Assembly: GCF_003641145.1 (NCBI RefSeq)
Contig: NZ_CP032747.1
Coordinates: 1 to 49,020 of the forward strand
DNA from: Lactiplantibacillus paraplantarum
Lineage (GTDB): Bacteria; Bacillota; Bacilli; Lactobacillales; Lactobacillaceae
Direction of reading: 5' to 3'
Length of the DNA: 49,020 bases
Numbering within the stretch: position 1 is the first letter of the stretch; each line of letters starts with the position of its first letter. The notes below the pieces were generated by a model. It was not told the origin of the DNA. It searched no databases and was given only the letters and a program-made list of their open reading frames with translations. Both the position numbers and the translations under genes were made by a program. Positions 42,391-49,020 of the stretch are shown one piece after another.

Positions 42391-42828
42391 TTAATTTATC
42401 TTAGCCAGTTGTTGTGACAAAGTTTCCACTTGTTTAGTCAACTTCTCCAAATCGTGACTTTGGTTGAAAGTTTTTAAATTTTCTTGCACTTGCCGAACAC
42501 CTTCCTGGACCCTTTCTTGGCCATTAACAGTCAAAGATAGCCAAACAACTCGTCGATCATTTGGATTCACTTGTGATTGAATTAAATTATCTTGAATCAA
42601 TCGCCAAGTATTCCTGGAAATTAGTGTGCGCGTGACCGTGAATGCATCAGATAATTCACTAGCAGTAGCTTGCCCATGTTGTTCAAGATAGACTAATATT
42701 CCCCACTCACGCATTGAAAAGTCAGTTTTGGCCAGTCCTTGCACTAACATCTGGTATGCCTGATTCTGAATAGCTTGCAGGGTTGTTAAGCTCTCAAACT
42801 GGTCCTTAATTTGCCGATGATTTAGCAT
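42391..42828 (-). CDS. MarR-family transcriptional regulator
   Basis: A 145-residue winged-helix protein. The dimerisation helices flank the DNA-binding core MREWGILVYLEQHGQATASE, LSDAFTVTRTLISRNTWRLI and the wing QVNPNDRRVVWLSLT, whose Asp-Arg-Arg is the MarR hallmark. It starts 11 bases after the fructansucrase stop, with AGGATGATATT as ribosome binding site, so it is the second gene of that operon. MarR regulators often repress their own operon; a palindrome in the upstream promoter region (45930-45944) is a candidate site. The ligand is unknown. Linkage of a MarR gene behind an exoenzyme gene is uncommon and could signal cell-envelope or redox control of exopolysaccharide. Confidence 0.9.
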   Translation of the reverse strand: MLNHRQIKDQFESLTTLQAIQNQAYQMLVQGLAKTDFSMREWGILVYLEQHGQATASELSDAFTVTRTLISRNTWRLIQDNLIQSQVNPNDRRVVWLSLTVNGQERVQEGVRQVQENLKTFNQSHDLEKLTKQVETLSQQLAKIN

Positions 42829-42839
42829 ATAATATCATC

Positions 42840-45821
42840 CTATTCTTTGCGCTGCCGCTTAGTCATTCCGAAGAGTCCTAACAAACTACTCATGGCTAAT
42901 AGTAATAAGCCACTCAGCGTCATGTGTTGTTGATCAGTTTCACCAGTTTGAGGCAACCGTTGATCCACAAAATTAGTAGCCGCTGCTTGACCAGCCTGAA
43001 CCGGCTTTGTTGGCGTCGTTGGTTGACTTGGGTTAATTGGTGCCGTAGGTGCGGTTGGTGCCGTAGGTGCAGTTGGTGCCGTAGGTGCCGTAGGTGCCGT
43101 AGGTGCGGTTGGTGCCGTAGGTGCCGTAGGTGCAGTTGGTGCCGTAGGTGCCGTAGGTGCCGTAGGTGCGGTTGGTGCCATAGGTGCAGTTGGTGCCGTA
43201 GGTGCCGTAGGTGCAGTTGGTGCAGTTGGTGCCGTAGGTGCAGTTGGTGCAGTTGGTGCCGTAGGTGCAGTTGGTGCGGTTGGTGCCGTAGGTGCCGTAG
43301 GTGCCGTAGGTGCAGTTGGCGCAGTTGGCGCAGTTGGAGTGTATGGGTCACTTGGCATGCTATCTACCCAATCCTGGCCACTGCCTAGGATAGATCCATT
43401 GTCGAATGGAACGCCCTTCTCCCATGGCAGGTAGGCTTCATCCGCCTTGGCAGTCATAATATTGGTATTAAGCTTAGTAGCATTATTGAAGTCCCAAACA
43501 CCTTGGTTAGTTACATAAGGCAATACCCTAGTTGTACCATCTGGATTAACCCGTAATAAGAATGATGGAGCCCAAGTAGAGTTGTGTTCACCGTTATTCT
43601 CTTGAATAAAATCAGGATCCAGAACAGCTTTACCATCTTTGTTACGGTAATCAGCAACACGATTACGGTTAGTCATGTAAGCTGTGATCAATACAGTGTT
43701 CTTAAACCGTGGATCAGTGCTGCGCGTTGGTACTGCATAATATGAATACGTGGCAGTCCGCCAGTTGGCAGGAACTGTAGAAGTAAGGACAACACCATTG
43801 CCATTAAGTGGCTTAAAGCCTTTTGTTAAGTCCTTGGAGTACCAGCCAAGCGTAACTACGTTGTCGCCGACTTTGTCGTTGGCTTTCCGCCAAGCAGCAT
43901 CATTGGTACCACGATTAAGGCGTGAAGCAGCAAACAGATAGTAGGTGTCGCCAATTTTGACGATGTCAGGACGTTCAATTTCGTCACTTACCATCACGGC
44001 TGAAATAATTGGGTCATAAACTTCGGCAACGGTTGGGTTATTCTCAGTGCCACCTAGTTTAATAATACCAATTGCGGCATTGGCCTGCGATGCACGAACA
44101 CGCATGTCACGGCCAATTTTAATCATTTTTCCAGTTACCTTATCCTTGACGCTGTAGTCGTTATTGATGAGGTTAAATAGACTTTCCAGTTGGAACTTAG
44201 CATTGCCACCATAGTTACGCAGATCATAAATTTGATCTTCACTTTGGTAATCGTCATCACCGGTACTAGCTTCAAATACCAGATAACGGTTACCTTGACT
44301 ATCTTTAACAATGTGAGGGTCACGCATAGCAAAGTTATCAGCGCCACCAAAGTCTTCTTTGTGGCCGTCAAACATAGTCACATTGTGAGCCCATTGGTCA
44401 AATGTTTGATAATGAGTTCCATTGGCTGAAGCATTATCCTTCCCCTTAAAGAGGGTGTGATCATTGTCAACACTAGCAATCGAAATGGTTCCATCAGCAT
44501 TTAACTTCATCTTCAAGTTAGCGGTAGCAATACGCTGGTGGTTTTGATGGTTAATTGTCTTAGTCTCGTATTTACTGTGTGTGTAGAACAGTTGGATTGA
44601 ACCATCGTCAAGCGGGTAAGCTGAACCTGACCATTCTTGATCACCAAAAATTTCCAGACCAGTTTTCTTGTCACCACGATAACCGGCAAAAATATCGCCA
44701 GCATTCTTCCATCCTGCAAAATTGTCACCACCATAGTCATTGTAAAGTAAGTAAAGGTGGTTACTGTTGGCATTTGGTGTTCCCATCATCGCAATAACCA
44801 ATTGCTTACCATTCCAGTTAGCAATTTCACCTGTAGTTGGGTCTTGGACCGGCCATGAATCCCAAATATCCATGTTAGCAACTTTGCCGGTTTGACCATC
44901 TTTAGCGGTTGCTGCCGGTAGGTTTTGAATTTGGTCAGCCTTGAAGTAAGGAATAGCATATTGAGGATCAACCTCAGCCAACTTGTCAGCTGTCTGTTGG
45001 AACTGATAGTAAGTGAACTGAGTTGTATCAGTATTCTTCTTAGTTGTAGAATACTTTTCCAACTTGTTCAGTGCGTCGATCTGTGCCTGGGTGAAGTTAT
45101 TCGGGTCGACGTTAGCACCTTCAGAAATAGCACGGTTTACAAAGCCTGTGGCAAATTGGTTGAGTTGTCCTTGATTAGATATTTGGGAATTGGCCTGGTT
45201 GGTTGATTGCGTCGTACTTGTAGAGTTACCGGCTGGCTGTGCTGTATTATTTTGATTATTGGAATTATTAGTTACCACTTGGCTGGTAGAAGTAGAGTCA
45301 GCGGTTACTTCTGCTGATGTTTGTGAATCAGCATTTGCAACACCTGCAGTAGTGATCGCAGCCGTTTCAGCCTTTGCTGCACTGCTACTACTTGCACTAG
45401 TCGTTTCGGCCTTCACTGCACTGCTACTACTTGCACTAGTCGTTTCGGCCTTCACTGCACTGCTACTACTTTCACTAGTCGTTTCGGCCTTCACTGCACT
45501 GCTACTACTTTCACTGGTCGTTTCAGCCTTTGCTGCACTGCTACTACTTGCACTGGTCGTTTCAGCCTTTGCTGCACTGCTACTACTTGCACTAGTCGTT
45601 TCGGCCTTTGCTGCACTGCTACTACTTTCACTGATTGCATCGGTCCTCACTGCACTGCTTGAGGTGCTGGTGGCTGTCACATCAGCTGACACTGGCTGGC
45701 TGGTAACTAGCATCCCTAATCCCAGCGAAAATAATGAAATCCCCATGACAGCCCAATTCTTACCGCATTTATATAATTTATAATGCGTTTTAGTCTCTCC
45801 AAAGTAATTATTCCTTAACAT
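42840..45821 (-). CDS. Cell-wall-anchored GH68 fructansucrase (levansucrase or inulosucrase)
   Basis: A 993-residue secreted enzyme making fructan and fructo-oligosaccharides from sucrose. Features in order: a KxYKxGKxW signal (residues 15-23) with cleavage after PVSA, Ser/Ala repeats (pattern [13 protein letters not shown]), an Asn/Gln-rich linker, and the GH68 domain from about 255. Asp321 (IWDSWPVQ) is the nucleophile, Asp501 (AMRDPHIV) the stabiliser and Glu616 (DEIERPDIV) the acid/base. A Pro-Thr-Ala repeat tract and the sorting signal LPQTG (956-960), with hydrophobic segment and basic tail, follow. The start at 45821 has GGGAG about 8 bases upstream, so the longer start at 45839 is unlikely. 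Levan and inulin producers cannot be separated from sequence alone. Confidence 0.93.
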   Translation of the reverse strand: MLRNNYFGETKTHYKLYKCGKNWAVMGISLFSLGLGMLVTSQPVSADVTATSTSSSAVRTDAISESSSSAAKAETTSASSSSAAKAETTSASSSSAAKAETTSESSSSAVKAETTSESSSSAVKAETTSASSSSAVKAETTSASSSSAAKAETAAITTAGVANADSQTSAEVTADSTSTSQVVTNNSNNQNNTAQPAGNSTSTTQSTNQANSQISNQGQLNQFATGFVNRAISEGANVDPNNFTQAQIDALNKLEKYSTTKKNTDTTQFTYYQFQQTADKLAEVDPQYAIPYFKADQIQNLPAATAKDGQTGKVANMDIWDSWPVQDPTTGEIANWNGKQLVIAMMGTPNANSNHLYLLYNDYGGDNFAGWKNAGDIFAGYRGDKKTGLEIFGDQEWSGSAYPLDDGSIQLFYTHSKYETKTINHQNHQRIATANLKMKLNADGTISIASVDNDHTLFKGKDNASANGTHYQTFDQWAHNVTMFDGHKEDFGGADNFAMRDPHIVKDSQGNRYLVFEASTGDDDYQSEDQIYDLRNYGGNAKFQLESLFNLINNDYSVKDKVTGKMIKIGRDMRVRASQANAAIGIIKLGGTENNPTVAEVYDPIISAVMVSDEIERPDIVKIGDTYYLFAASRLNRGTNDAAWRKANDKVGDNVVTLGWYSKDLTKGFKPLNGNGVVLTSTVPANWRTATYSYYAVPTRSTDPRFKNTVLITAYMTNRNRVADYRNKDGKAVLDPDFIQENNGEHNSTWAPSFLLRVNPDGTTRVLPYVTNQGVWDFNNATKLNTNIMTAKADEAYLPWEKGVPFDNGSILGSGQDWVDSMPSDPYTPTAPTAPTAPTAPTAPTAPTAPTAPTAPTAPTAPTAPTAPTAPTAPTAPTAPMAPTAPTAPTAPTAPTAPTAPTAPTAPTAPTAPTAPTAPTAPTAPTAPINPSQPTTPTKPVQAGQAAATNFVDQRLPQTGETDQQHMTLSGLLLLAMSSLLGLFGMTKRQRKE
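43029..43340 (-). repeat. Pro-Thr-Ala coding tract, 9-bp tandem repeat
   Basis: More than 30 consecutive Pro-Thr-Ala triplets (one Met variant) encoded by 9-bp units with a few synonymous forms. The unit length keeps frame, so slippage changes the spacer length without breaking the gene. The tract links the GH68 domain to the LPQTG anchor and probably spans the cell wall. Confidence 0.95.
45370..45660 (-). repeat. 39-bp tandem repeats encoding a Ser/Ala-rich spacer
   Basis: About seven 39-bp units encode 13-residue repeats of the form [13 protein letters not shown]. Variation is limited to Ala/Val and Ala/Glu positions. They lie just after the signal peptide and are likely O-glycosylated, as is usual for KxYKxGKxW proteins. 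Confidence 0.85.
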
Positions 45822-46280
45822 AAAAAAACTCCCTTTCACACTATTTTATTTGAAATCATGCTAAAGTCCCATTATTAATTAAGTAGTCTTAATAAATCAC
45901 GTTTATAATAGCATACTTAAACTTTAAATTTAACTATATGTTAAGTAAAAATTGTACATTTTTTCGTTGAGGAATTTATAACTAACTAGTTGAGCGAATA
46001 AGGTTACATAATTGTTTTAAAAGATTGCTGATACTATAAAGATTCTGATTTTTCAACTTTTAACCAGTATAACAATGTCAAATTAATCGACTATCTTAAC
46101 TATTCCATAGATATGTTCTCATACAACATTTCTTGACAATTATGAAATAGGTTTAAAATGAAAAACATCAGTCGATAATTCTCAGAATTATATAATAAAG
46201 TCTTAATTCAACATCAAAAAACTAAAAAAGTTACATTTAAAAATAGATTCCCAACAAATTTTCACATGTAGAAGATAATT
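45822..46280. promoter_or_regulatory. Fructansucrase promoter region
   Basis: No gene in this 460 bp. On the minus strand a TATTAT box (about 45905-45910) and a weak TTAAAT -35, 17 bp away, are plausible promoter elements. The palindrome TTAAC-n5-GTTAA (45930-45944) overlaps the -35 and could bind the MarR protein. On the plus strand TTGACA at 46133-46138 points towards the ISLpl1 copy. The rest is AT-rich. Confidence 0.45.
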
Positions 46281-46318
46281 GGTAGATTGTAAAATTAATC
46301 CGAACGCTGTTCGGACAA

Positions 46319-46382
46319 AAAAGATCAGCTTCCTTTAAAATGGTGTTTACCACAAACCCATCTTTTAGGAGCTGATCTTTTG
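46319..46382 (+). promoter_or_regulatory. Hairpin enclosing the ISLpl1 transposase start
   Basis: AAAAGATCAGC (46319-46329) and GCTGATCTTTT (46371-46381) are perfect 11-bp arms around a 41-nt loop. The TTG start codon (46380-46382) lies at the right arm and its AGGAG ribosome binding site at the arm's edge. Read-through transcripts would mask the start. Confidence 0.7.
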
Positions 46383-47309
46383 TCTAGTATAACCTATTCC
46401 GAACGAATTAAAATCGAAACCTTTTGTGAACTAGGGCTGTCCAATATCCAAATGGGCGTTCGGCTGAACCGATCACCGTCAACAATTTCTTATGAATTAT
46501 CTCGATGTCAACCTTATCAGGCTGAATTAGCACAAACAGATGCCGAATACAAGCGATCACGATGTGGTCGGAAAACTAAGCTGAGCGATGAGTTAAAGCA
46601 AAAAATTCTCAACCATTTACGTCTAAGCTGGTCACCAGGAATGATTGCTCACGAATTTAAACTAGCTACTAAATCTATTTATAATTGGCTAAATCAGGGG
46701 AGAATTGGTTTCTCCTTGAATGATCTACCTGAACATGGCGTACGCCAACGGCGTAACGTTGACCAACGATCCAAATATAATCAATCTTTGGGGCGATCAA
46801 TTGAACAGCATCCCATGATGATTAATCAACGTAAGCGCATCGGCGATTTTGAACTAGATACAGTCGTTGGTCCTCGTGGGCATAGTAAGGCAGTTTTATT
46901 AACTTTAATCGATCGCAAATCACGGTTCCTTTGGGCATACCGGTTAAAAGATCGGACGACAGCGACTGTTAATGAAGCACTAACTAAGTTCCTAACCACT
47001 TTTAATGGTCCGGTGCACAGCTTTACTGTGGACCGTGGCACTGAGTTTAGTGGGCTAGTATCACTTGAAGCACAATACGGTATTAAAACCTATTACTGCC
47101 ATGCTTATACGCCAGCTGAACGTGGTAGTAATGAACGCTTTAATCGGCATTTACGTTATTTTTATCCTAAAGGGACTCGTTTTGAGCACATTAGTGCTCA
47201 AGATTTAACGACGACGTTACTCCAAATTAACCAGCGACCGCTTAAAATACTCGACTGGCAAACACCGTATCAGGTTATGCTGACAAATTTGTCCAAAAAT
47301 TCGGATTAA
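46380..47309 (+). CDS. IS30-family transposase (ISLpl1 type)
   Basis: A 309-residue transposase. The N-terminal helix-turn-helix is SSITYSERIKIETFCELGLS. The second DNA-binding region includes SRCGRKTKLSD and LSWSPGMIAHEFKL. The catalytic residues are Asp in FELDTVVGPRG, Asp in SFTVDRGTEFSG and Glu in AERGSNERFNRH. It starts at TTG, 8 bases after AGGAG. It agrees with the ISLpl1 transposase as I recall it. Unlike copy 1 it has no premature stop and could supply transposase in trans to copy 1. Confidence 0.92.
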   Translation: MSSITYSERIKIETFCELGLSNIQMGVRLNRSPSTISYELSRCQPYQAELAQTDAEYKRSRCGRKTKLSDELKQKILNHLRLSWSPGMIAHEFKLATKSIYNWLNQGRIGFSLNDLPEHGVRQRRNVDQRSKYNQSLGRSIEQHPMMINQRKRIGDFELDTVVGPRGHSKAVLLTLIDRKSRFLWAYRLKDRTTATVNEALTKFLTTFNGPVHSFTVDRGTEFSGLVSLEAQYGIKTYYCHAYTPAERGSNERFNRHLRYFYPKGTRFEHISAQDLTTTLLQINQRPLKILDWQTPYQVMLTNLSKNSD

Positions 47310-47357
47310 ATTTGCAATCTACCATTACTTCTTTCTTTTATTTTAATGTAGCACTGC

Positions 47358-47657
47358 TTACATATTCTCCCGCAATACGGTATACCTGCGCTGTTGTTCC
47401 TCGGTCATATCCTTGTAATACTGGTCAATAAGAAGCTGGATAATCTCGTAGTCGAAGCTAACATGTTCAATTGTCTTCAGGACTTTCATATCCTTGTAAG
47501 TCTCTGCGGATACCTTAAGGGATTTTTTCTGATTTTTTGGTATAGAGGAAGATTTATTCTCTTTTTTCGTAGCATTATCTGTTGCATGGTACTCTTCTGA
47601 TGGCTTTACCGCTCCGGTAACCCTTCGTTGAAGAATATTAGGCTTTTTACTTGGCAT
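47358..47657 (-). CDS. ParA partner protein, DUF5388-like
   Basis: A 99-residue protein in the place of a ParB/centromere-binding protein. The N-terminal half is basic and low in complexity (PSKKPNILQRRVTG, many Lys and Ser). The C-terminal half, SLKVSAETYKDMKVLKTIEH followed by VSFDYEIIQLLIDQYY, resembles a ribbon-helix-helix-like DNA-binding module as in DUF5388 partners of lactobacillus ParA. The ATG at 47657 follows AAGGAGG and starts one base after the parA stop; the longer frame to 47678 would lie within parA. It probably binds the repeats upstream of parA and represses the operon. The ISLpl1 copy begins 35 bp downstream. Confidence 0.8.
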   Translation of the reverse strand: MPSKKPNILQRRVTGAVKPSEEYHATDNATKKENKSSSIPKNQKKSLKVSAETYKDMKVLKTIEHVSFDYEIIQLLIDQYYKDMTEEQQRRYTVLRENM

Positions 47658-47658
47658 C

Positions 47659-48519
47659 TTACTTGGCCTCCTTATCATCTATAAATAAGCCAATCCGGCT
47701 TAATAACTCATCGGTAACTTGCTGGTACTTGTCTAACACTCGCTTATCGAAGCGGTCCTTATCGGTAATTCCATTAATTGGGAATCGTTTAATCCGGGCC
47801 ATTTGAGTAACAATATTTGTGAATACATTTTCTTCTCCAAACTCATCCTTAGCAGATTGTATGATTGTCTGATCGACGCCGTTACGGGCATCGTGAAGCA
47901 TTGGCAAGATACCAATTACCTCTATATCTAGCTGATACTCTTGCTGAAGTTTGGAAAGGGTATTCACATACTCTTCTGCACCGGATAGACTATCATCGTG
48001 TGTTTGCAAGCTGATAAGTGCAAAGTCTGAGAAGATAACAGCATTACGGGTAATCTCAATACTAAATGGTGGCACATCCAACAGAATTACATCATATTTC
48101 TTCTTCAATGGATTAAACAAGGGTTCCAACAGATGTGTTTCTTCGTACTCATTATTCGTATTCTGATATAAATATTTCGTGAAATCTTGGAAATCAATAT
48201 ATGAAGGAATTAGGTCAAGGTTATCCATTATCTTAACTGGTAAGTCTGTTAGATCTTTCTCCTGTACGCCTACCATCAGAGTTTTTTTAATTGAGTACAC
48301 GGTATCTTCCTGCTGACTTTTCGTTAACATTAGTGTTTTAGTGGCGTTGGCTTGTGGGTCTAAGTCTGCAACCAACGTATGTATTCCCATTTTAGCTAAG
48401 GTATAAGCGATGAGATACGTGTTAGTTGTTTTTCCCACGCCACCCTTTTGATTACCAATCACAATGGTTAATGCCTCATCACGAGACTGTATAGCCTTTA
48501 CTACGTCTGGAATATCCAT
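47659..48519 (-). CDS. parA: ParA-type partition ATPase
   Basis: A 286-residue Walker-type ATPase. The deviant Walker A motif is GNQKGGVGKTTNTYL (Lys25 and Lys30), Walker A' is LVADLDPQANAT, and Walker B is DVILLDVPPFSIEIT. Like other Gram-positive plasmid ParA proteins of this length it lacks a long N-terminal DNA-binding domain. The start at 48519 has GGAGG 8 bases upstream; the longer frame to 48570 has none. It is the first gene of a two-gene partition operon whose partner binds centromere-like repeats upstream. The protein moves plasmid copies over the nucleoid so that both daughter cells inherit one. Confidence 0.95.
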   Translation of the reverse strand: MDIPDVVKAIQSRDEALTIVIGNQKGGVGKTTNTYLIAYTLAKMGIHTLVADLDPQANATKTLMLTKSQQEDTVYSIKKTLMVGVQEKDLTDLPVKIMDNLDLIPSYIDFQDFTKYLYQNTNNEYEETHLLEPLFNPLKKKYDVILLDVPPFSIEITRNAVIFSDFALISLQTHDDSLSGAEEYVNTLSKLQQEYQLDIEVIGILPMLHDARNGVDQTIIQSAKDEFGEENVFTNIVTQMARIKRFPINGITDKDRFDKRVLDKYQQVTDELLSRIGLFIDDKEAK

Positions 48520-48569
48520 AACAACGACCTCCAATTGATTTTTAGTTAGTATACCACAATTTAATAGCA

Positions 48570-48785
48570 AAAGGGAAATTTCCCTAAATAGTTATTTAGA
48601 TATATAGAATTAGGGATATATAGAAATTGGGATAAAGGGAAAAAGGGATACTTATCGACTGAGAACACTGTTAGAATGGGAATTAAAAATATCCCTAAAT
48701 AGAAAAAGGGATATAGGGATAATTCTATTTAGGGATAATTCTATTTAGGTAAAAATAGATAAAGGGAAAAAGGGAAATTAAATAT
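48570..48785. repeat. Candidate partition centromere (parS) repeats
   Basis: Upstream of parA the DNA is built of G3-A/T motifs. GGGATAATTCTATTTA occurs twice in tandem (48716-48731, 48732-48747). GATAAAGGGAAAAAGGGA occurs at 48631-48648 and 48758-48775. Further copies of AGGGATA and its complement TCCCT are scattered between 48570 and 48785. Clustered short repeats next to parA are the usual centromere/operator bound by the partner protein. Confidence 0.75.
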
Positions 48786-48790
48786 AATTG

Positions 48791-48820
48791 TTGACAGATA
48801 TCCTATGAAAGGGCTATAAT
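48791..48820 (+). promoter_or_regulatory. Consensus promoter facing away from parA
   Basis: TTGACA (48791-48796), an 18-bp spacer and TATAAT (48815-48820) make a near-perfect promoter on the plus strand, next to the par repeats. A second TTGACAG with TATATGATG follows at about 48829-48850. No open frame follows inside the window, so it drives either a small RNA or a gene beyond the right edge. Confidence 0.65.
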
Positions 48821-48945
48821 CATTGGTATTGACAGTCCTATTATATGATGTGCTTTTAACATTATTTCCACCGTTTGCTGTACTAACTGTGAATCATGGG
48901 GGACACTGTCAGTAGTTCAAAAGAAGTAATACCTAAAAAACTGCA

Positions 48946-48976
48946 TAAAAAAAACACCCACCGACTGGCATCGGTG
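48946..48976 (-). terminator. Terminator near the right edge
   Basis: CACCGA (48959-48964) pairs with TCGGTG (48971-48976). On the minus strand the stem is followed by a T run (complement of 48946-48954), so it would end a minus-strand transcript entering from beyond the window. Confidence 0.65.
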
Positions 48977-49020
48977 AGCGCCACATAAAAGTCATCGCTG
49001 TTTAATGACTATTATATCAT

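Larger units (their letters stand above)
46281..47323 (+). mobile_element. ISLpl1-like IS30 element, copy 2 (intact)
   Basis: 1043 bp bounded by GGTAGATTG and CAATCTACC and flanked by ATT on both sides, a possible 3-bp target duplication. Inverted relative to copy 1 at 15953-16995, the two enclose about 29 kb of cargo. Confidence 0.9.

Noticed and set aside
42924..43388. Plus-strand frame encoding a Cys/Arg/Trp-rich repeat protein opposite the fructansucrase
   Set aside because: It is the antisense reading of the Pro-Thr-Ala tract. It has no ribosome binding site, and its composition follows directly from the repeat.
45259..45783. Plus-strand 174-residue hydrophobic Leu/Ala-rich frame resembling a membrane protein
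   Set aside because: It is the complement of the Ser/Ala repeats and signal peptide of the fructansucrase gene, with no initiation signals.
15953..47323. Past inversion of the 29-kb segment between the inverted ISLpl1 copies
   Set aside because: Swapping flanks gives AATT on both sides for copy 1 but no equal 4-bp match for copy 2, and the present copy 2 already has ATT on both sides. The flanks are too AT-rich to decide.
48570..48785. CRISPR array or replication iterons upstream of parA
   Set aside because: The repeats are short, overlapping and irregular without unique spacers of constant length, and there are no cas genes. Position next to parA favours a centromere. An iteron role cannot be excluded but no rep gene is adjacent.

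Overview
This 49-kb window looks like part, or perhaps nearly all, of a mobilizable plasmid from a lactobacillus, probably a heterofermentative food species. I infer this from the roughly 40% GC composition, the strong AGGAGG-type ribosome binding sites, a MobQ relaxase, a ParA partition operon, several insertion sequences typical of lactic acid bacteria (ISLpl1-like IS30, IS982, ISL3, IS5, IS256 remnant), two KxYKxGKxW secretion signals and a maltose-phosphorylase operon. I cannot fix the species.

Layout. (1) 1-5.3 kb is the plasmid backbone: a C-terminal remnant of a RepA-like initiator, a RelB/DinJ antitoxin with a PemK/MazF-like toxin, two small coiled-coil proteins, an RSF1010-like oriT and a MobQ relaxase. 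(2) 5.3-6.4 kb is an IS30-family element. (3) 6.4-14.4 kb is a maltose/maltodextrin operon: a duplicated promoter with five LacI-type operators, an MFS maltose permease, a GH13 neopullulanase-type enzyme, the remnant of a second permease, maltose phosphorylase, mutarotase and beta-phosphoglucomutase. A decayed LacI-family regulator lies just downstream. (4) 14.8-19.6 kb holds IS relics, a DUF5839 gene, a nonsense-mutated ISLpl1 copy, an IS5-family element, a YitT-type membrane protein and a serine recombinase. (5) 19.8-24.9 kb encodes a very large secreted GH70 enzyme whose catalytic motifs are those of GtfB-type 4,6-alpha-glucanotransferases rather than glucansucrases. It carries 13 nearly identical 42-residue repeats. 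(6) 25-29.3 kb holds an ISL3 transposase, one IS30 copy, another serine recombinase and the 5' part of a group II intron. (7) 29.6-37.3 kb is a metal resistance island: arsR-arsD-arsA-arsB-unknown-arsD2-oxidoreductase, then a cadC-like/cadD pair. (8) 37.3-42.4 kb holds a short palindromic element, an Spx-like gene, the second IS30 copy in inverted orientation, a broken surface-protein remnant, a PfpI/DJ-1 protein and an IS982 element. (9) 42.4-45.8 kb carries a cell-wall-anchored GH68 fructansucrase followed by a MarR regulator. (10) 46.3-49 kb has an intact ISLpl1 copy, then parA and a DUF5388 partner gene, with a repeat-rich candidate centromere.

How it fits together. The plasmid combines alpha-glucan and sucrose use with exopolysaccharide formation. 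GtfB would act outside the cell on starch or maltodextrins, MalT would import maltose, and the GH13 enzyme, MalP, mutarotase and PgmB would convert it to glucose 6-phosphate and glucose. The GH68 enzyme would make levan or inulin from sucrose. Arsenic and cadmium resistance and a toxin-antitoxin pair add selective and maintenance value. The mosaic joins, the IS density and the several pseudogenes indicate stepwise assembly by transposition and recombination. I saw no wholly unknown multigene system. The most notable points are the GtfB repeat array, the orphaned and duplicated mal control region, a likely ATT start in arsD2, and start-codon hairpins shared by three different IS30-family elements.
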